This document shows, one piece after another, positions 60,542-63,724 of a DNA stretch of 63,724 nucleotides. The DNA is from Kiritimatiellia bacterium. Its GTDB lineage: Bacteria; Verrucomicrobiota; Kiritimatiellia; RFP12; UBA1067. A program made the translations under genes and the position numbers. The number at the start of each line of letters is the position of its first letter. The first letter of the stretch is position 1. The stretch is from the NCBI GenBank assembly GCA_017454745.1, contig JAFTCL010000051.1, forward strand, positions 1 through 63,724, written 5' to 3'. The notes beneath the pieces are model-generated. The model did not search any database. It saw only the letters and a list, made by a program, of their open reading frames with translations, and was not told where the DNA came from.

Positions 60542-61569
60542 TCGCGCACTAGGCGGTCGATGTCCTTGGGCTGTATGCCTTTGTAGTTTATATCGGCCGC
60601 GCCAGCGCCAGCGATCAGCTGAGCTATGCGATTTAATGCACAGGCATCGAAGCGGGTCATCGGCTTCTCCTCCGTGGAATAAGGCCAAGCAGCGGGAGCG
60701 AGCAAAAGAAGCTTACCATTCGCCGTCTTGTCGAAGAGCTTGCCGCCGGGTTTGTAGAGCGACGAAAAACCCATATTCCGAAGCGCGATTACCGGCAACG
60801 AAGCGGCAAAGGCAAGCCGCGAGATTTCGCGCTCGCCGTCAGAGATACAAGGCGAAATCAAAACCGTGCCATGTTTTGCTGCGGCGAGCAGTTCGTCGCG
60901 CTTCACTTCAAATTCGGGTGCGGTCTTTTCTATAATCGGAACGACAGCGGCATCGCGGGCGATCTTACGCCCGCAGCCAGGTTTGGGAACGCGCATGTAG
61001 GCGAGGTAGGAGCGCGAACACTGCACTTGAACGATGTTAGGCGAGTCGAGAAGAAAGAGATTGCCGATGGCCGAGAAATGGGCATTAAAGCTCGGCGCTG
61101 CCGCGCCGAGTACTGAACAGAGAGGCCGATCCTGTGCCGAAAGCGGCAGTTTCAAGCACAAATCATTCCTCACCATAAACAGCTCGGGGAAAAGTTGCTT
61201 TACCGCTAGGCGGCGCGGATTATCGCGAAGGTAGGCAAACATCGCATCAAGCTGGCCTTCGTGAAAGAGAATCGTATCTTGAAACCCCTCTGCCCAAAGG
61301 CCGCACTTACCAATGGCGGCCTTTGAACTGCCCGCCTTGAAGCCCGCTATTGCCTGACCGAGTGGCCGCGCCATCGGCTTTGTCACATGAATGATAAAAT
61401 GAACGTGGTCGGGCATTACCTGAATGAACAGCGGCTTGATCTCGGAGTGATGCTCGCCAATTCTCATAAACTCGCCCTTGACCGCCTCGCCAGCCGGAGT
61501 GAGGGCGATATGGCTTGAGGCGGCTGCCTCTAAATTTGGCGCTCCCGCGCCAAGTACAGAACAAGTCAC
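60517..61569 (-). CDS. RAYT / IS200-like (Y1, HUH) transposase-like protein
   Basis: A 350-residue protein from a GTG start. IQVMPDHVHFIIHV (about 49-63) carries the HUH motif of Y1 transposases, and YLRDNPRRLAV is typical of REP-associated (RAYT) members. The C-terminal ~140 residues (TVLISPCISDGEREISR, LRNMGFSSLYKPGG, LLLLAPAAWPY) form a separate Rossmann-like domain seen in some gut bacterial relatives. Two REP-like palindromes lie inside the frame as CSVLGAGAP and CSVLGAAAP. The frame continues open upstream (HFFLVVVTAV) like the usual first strand, but has no start there. Where relatives have a Tyr (GYxD) this has GFQD, so activity is doubtful. Confidence 0.75.
   Translation of the reverse strand: MTCSVLGAGAPNLEAAASSHIALTPAGEAVKGEFMRIGEHHSEIKPLFIQVMPDHVHFIIHVTKPMARPLGQAIAGFKAGSSKAAIGKCGLWAEGFQDTILFHEGQLDAMFAYLRDNPRRLAVKQLFPELFMVRNDLCLKLPLSAQDRPLCSVLGAAAPSFNAHFSAIGNLFLLDSPNIVQVQCSRSYLAYMRVPKPGCGRKIARDAAVVPIIEKTAPEFEVKRDELLAAAKHGTVLISPCISDGEREISRLAFAASLPVIALRNMGFSSLYKPGGKLFDKTANGKLLLLAPAAWPYSTEEKPMTRFDACALNRIAQLIAGAGAADINYKGIQPKDIDRLVREAVAKGGA
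61091..61110. repeat. REP-like palindrome, copy 2 (inside transposase gene)
   Basis: Stem CTCGGCGC / GCGCCGAG, loop TGCC, followed by TACTGAACA. It encodes CSVLGAAAP on the minus strand. Confidence 0.75.
61535..61554. repeat. REP-like palindrome, copy 3 (5' end of transposase gene)
   Basis: Stem TTGGCGC / GCGCCAA with loop TCCC, followed by GTACAGAACA. The arm changes from copies 1 and 2 are compensatory (CTCGG to TTTGG, CCGAG to CCAAG), which preserves the hairpin. It encodes CSVLGAGAP. Confidence 0.75.
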
Positions 61570-61767
61570 TGCCGTTACAACAACTAGAAAGAAATGGCGG
61601 GAGGTTGATGGGGGGTGAAGAGGCTTGATAAGGCTTGAAAACCTTTGAAAAATCGGGGGATTGTGGGAGATGTGGCGGGATTAGCGCGGGGAGTGCGCAT
61701 TAGGGTTCGGCAGAAAGTTCTGGTTTGGGTTCGAGAGGATCTCTGCCAGGGACGATGATGCCAGTGT
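61570..61767. other. No supported gene upstream of the transposase
   Basis: The minus strand has a 65-codon frame starting MNPFEHWHHRPWQ and ending at TAG near 61584. It overlaps the open extension of the transposase frame and shows no domain. I treat the stretch as decayed 5' sequence of the transposase element. Confidence 0.4.
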
Positions 61768-61926
61768 TCAAAAGGGTTCATCGCCAGTCCGATTGGAACA
61801 ATAGACCTGGGTGTCTAACGCTTTCCCGGACAGCCAGTAAAGTACCGCCCTCAATGCCGAGAACACTTTTAGGCCGCATCGGGAAAACGTCTGCTTCATA
61901 AATTCGCCTTTTTTCTCATCTTTCAT
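61768..61926 (-). CDS. Small basic hypothetical protein
   Basis: A 52-residue frame (MKDEKKGEFMKQTFSRCGLK) with one moderately hydrophobic stretch (VFSALRAVLYWLSG). GGAGG lies 10 bases before the ATG. No family is recognised. It sits between the phage portal gene and the transposase element, so it could be a phage or mobile-element gene or chance. Confidence 0.3.
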   Translation of the reverse strand: MKDEKKGEFMKQTFSRCGLKVFSALRAVLYWLSGKALDTQVYCSNRTGDEPF

Positions 61927-61944
61927 GCTTGCATCGCCTCCGCG

Positions 61945-62055
61945 AGTGTGATACACTTTGCGGCGTTCGGGCACGAAAGTGTCCCCGGCTGAAATAATGC
62001 CCTCGCCAGCACCCCGCCGCGCAAGCGGTTTAGTGCTGGCATTTTATTTATATTC
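61945..62055 (+). ncRNA. Candidate structured RNA with terminator-like end
   Basis: Read on the plus strand: AGTGTGATACACTT, then GGGCAC-GAAA-GTGTCCC (61969-61985, GNRA loop with one bulge), then GCCAGCAC...GTGCTGGC (62005-62040) enclosing CCGC-GCAA-GCGG (second GNRA loop), then ATTTTATTTATAT. Three hairpins ending in a T-rich tract suggest a small RNA or a terminator. The same hairpin lies just beyond the portal stop codon. No known RNA family is recognised. Confidence 0.3.
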
Positions 62056-63724
62056 ACGCTTGATGTACGCATCACTGCACCTCATCACGTTGACAGCTAT
62101 ACCGGTCGCACGATCTACCGTAACGACATGGCGATTTCCGGCGTTTCTGCTTGTTGGACGTTCCACCAGTCCTATTTGCTCACCTGGGTGATTTACCGGG
62201 AACATATTGGAGCGTACCCCCAAGACGTGCTTGATCATTCCAAGACGCGCGTCTTCTCCTCGTTTCTGATAATGATCGGCGAGTACCTGCGTGAAGAAGA
62301 TGACCTTCTGCCCGCCGAAGGTTGCCTCAAAACCCTTTCGCAGGGCCTCGTCGATTCCGATTCTCCCGCTCGTGATGTCATCGACTGACGGATGGTCGGT
62401 GGATGCCTTGTACGCCTCCAGTGCCTCCTTGCATTCACGCTGGCGGCGAGCAAGATTCGTTTCGGGGATTCCACCGCTTGGCGGGTTTGTGTCGCCGGTG
62501 AACTGGCCGCCGTTGCCATTGCCCGCCGGGACCCGATCGGCGCTGAGAAGGCACACAATCTCGTCTGGACTGGCGGCTAAAGCCGCCCGCTTCGATACGG
62601 GGCGGGCGGAGCGGGCGCCGGCCATGGAATAGACGTAGAGCGCCTTTTCGATCACGTCGGCGGCGTTGGAGGGGTTGTGCCTGGAGACCCACTCCTCGAC
62701 GCGGCGGACGCAGTCCTCGGGGGAGGCGGAGGCCGCGATGACGTCCTTGAGCGGGGCGAGGTCGGCGGCGAAGGCGCGGAGGAGGTCGGCGGCGGACGAG
62801 GCGGCGGGGCGGTCGTCGACGGCGTCGCCGGCGGTGAGGGGGACGGGGGAAGGGACGGGGGCGGCGCCCCCGAACCCCAGCGGGGACGCGGAGAAGGGAA
62901 GCATCGGGGACTGGGGGGCGGCGGCGCGGCGGATGCCGAAGCCGATGCGCTCGGAAAGGGTGTCGAGGGCGTCGTCGTCAGGCTCCAGGCCGGCCGCGCG
63001 GAGCTTGCCGATCACCGTGAGCGTGGCGGCCTGCTCGCGGGCGGACTCGGAGCCGAAGAGTATCTTCGGGGCGCGCCCGGGCCGGCCGTTGATGGCGAGG
63101 AGCTGGTCGAAGAGCTGGCCGCGCAGCGTCGCGGCGAGGGACTTGGCGTCGGCCTTCCTGATGTCGTCCCGCACCTCTCCCTGGAGGTTCGCGGTGCCTC
63201 CGCCGAGCTCTCCCGTGGGCGAGGGGGCGGAGGAGAGGGTCTGGCCGACGACGAGCTTCGATATCTCCTGGTTGCAGATGGTGATGAACCGCTCGTGGCT
63301 GTTGGAGGCGTCGCCGCTCGCGGCCTGCACGACCTCGACCTCGGTGTTCTTCGAGACGACGATCGCGCCGAGCCGCACGGCGAGCCGGAACGCGCGCTCG
63401 AGCGTGGACTTCCCCTTCTCGTCGGAGTACTTGCCCTTCAGGAACGGGACGCCGAAGCGCTCCAGGAGGTCGGCCCACCACTGGCGCGACATCGTGCGCA
63501 GCAGCCACCAGAAGAGGATAGAGCGCATCGCGCCGCCCCAGTTGTCGGGCGCGGGCATGAGGTCCGAGCGGTGGACGATGTAGCGCTCCGGCGTTACCTC
63601 GTGGGAGGTGGGGAGCGGCGTGCCGGTGTCGTCCACGTCGAAGACGCGCATCGCGCCCTGCGAGTAGTCGAGGAGCTGGTAGTGGACCGGCACGAGCGCC
63701 TTGAGCGCGAAGCCGCCGCCGGGA
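62044..63724 (-). CDS. Mu-like phage portal protein (gp29/DUF935), 5' end outside window, with extra C-terminal domain
   Basis: The frame enters from the right edge (PGGGFALKALVPVHYQLLDY) and runs to a stop at 62044, about 559 codons visible. HRSDLMPAPDNWGGAMRSIL, LLERFGVPFLKGKYSDEKGK and ICNQEISKLVVGQTL with LFDQLLAINGRPG are typical of the DUF935 portal family of Mu-like phages, which forms the DNA entry ring of the head. A glycine hinge (GNGNGGQFTGDTN) then leads to about 165 more residues (EATFGGQKVIFFTQVLADHY, MIKHVLGV, NRHVVTVDRATG), possibly a toxin-like nuclease domain. GC content is clearly higher than in the host genes. No other phage gene follows downstream. Confidence 0.82.
   Translation of the reverse strand, partial: PGGGFALKALVPVHYQLLDYSQGAMRVFDVDDTGTPLPTSHEVTPERYIVHRSDLMPAPDNWGGAMRSILFWWLLRTMSRQWWADLLERFGVPFLKGKYSDEKGKSTLERAFRLAVRLGAIVVSKNTEVEVVQAASGDASNSHERFITICNQEISKLVVGQTLSSAPSPTGELGGGTANLQGEVRDDIRKADAKSLAATLRGQLFDQLLAINGRPGRAPKILFGSESAREQAATLTVIGKLRAAGLEPDDDALDTLSERIGFGIRRAAAPQSPMLPFSASPLGFGGAAPVPSPVPLTAGDAVDDRPAASSAADLLRAFAADLAPLKDVIAASASPEDCVRRVEEWVSRHNPSNAADVIEKALYVYSMAGARSARPVSKRAALAASPDEIVCLLSADRVPAGNGNGGQFTGDTNPPSGGIPETNLARRQRECKEALEAYKASTDHPSVDDITSGRIGIDEALRKGFEATFGGQKVIFFTQVLADHYQKRGEDARLGMIKHVLGVRSNMFPVNHPGEQIGLVERPTSRNAGNRHVVTVDRATGIAVNVMRCSDAYIKREYK

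Overview
The window reads as a chromosomal fragment of an anaerobic, Gram-negative, glycan-degrading bacterium, most plausibly a gut or sediment member of the PVC group (Kiritimatiellota / Lentisphaerae-like). This placement is an inference. It rests on an anaerobic class III ribonucleotide reductase, LPS genes (kdsB, lptC/A/B, lpxK), an HPr/HprK/Enzyme I phosphorelay with no sugar-specific EII in view, many secreted glycosidases and beta-helix proteins, and a large two-unit surface protein. Most genes lie on the minus strand. No rRNA, tRNA or CRISPR array was seen.

Layout. 1-4.5 kb (minus): a lipoprotein glycerophosphodiesterase, a GlpT-type transporter, a secreted GH2-like glycosidase and a partial secreted protein. 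4.7-6.5 kb (plus): an FHA protein and a DapDC/LysA-type decarboxylase. 6.5-9.7 kb (minus): an anaerobic RNR operon in which the glycyl-radical tail of NrdD is a separate 58-residue protein, behind a promoter overlapped by two NrdR-like boxes. 9.8-13.2 kb: a sugar isomerase/epimerase, RNase HII and an acyl-CoA ligase. 13.4-37.5 kb: a long accessory region for glycan and phosphoester breakdown (GH95-like, GH28 plus propeller, phosphodiesterase plus LamG, surface protein, two metallophosphoesterases, a Gfo/Idh oxidoreductase, an SGNH esterase fused to an EEP phosphatase, a pectate-lyase-like beta-helix, GH36, a tandem amidotransferase-like lipoprotein and a sugar porter).

37.7-46.7 kb: envelope and core metabolism (unknown membrane protein, murG, murJ, lpxK, tpiA; then in the opposite direction a xylose-isomerase-like gene, an esterase and NAD kinase). 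46.7-55.6 kb (minus): kdsB-lptC-lptA-lptB-hpf-hprK-ptsH-ptsI, then a KDG-type kinase and a GH99-like protein. This ties LPS export, ribosome hibernation and carbon signalling into one gene string. 55.6-59.5 kb: a His-rich lipoprotein, then a translationally coupled GH27 and DUF4832-like pair.

59.5-63.7 kb is mobile or decaying DNA: a RAYT/IS200-like transposase gene carrying REP-like palindromes inside its own reading frame, a deletion derivative of the same gene between 71-bp direct repeats, a candidate structured RNA, and the 3' part of a GC-rich Mu-like portal gene with an extra C-terminal domain, running off the right edge.
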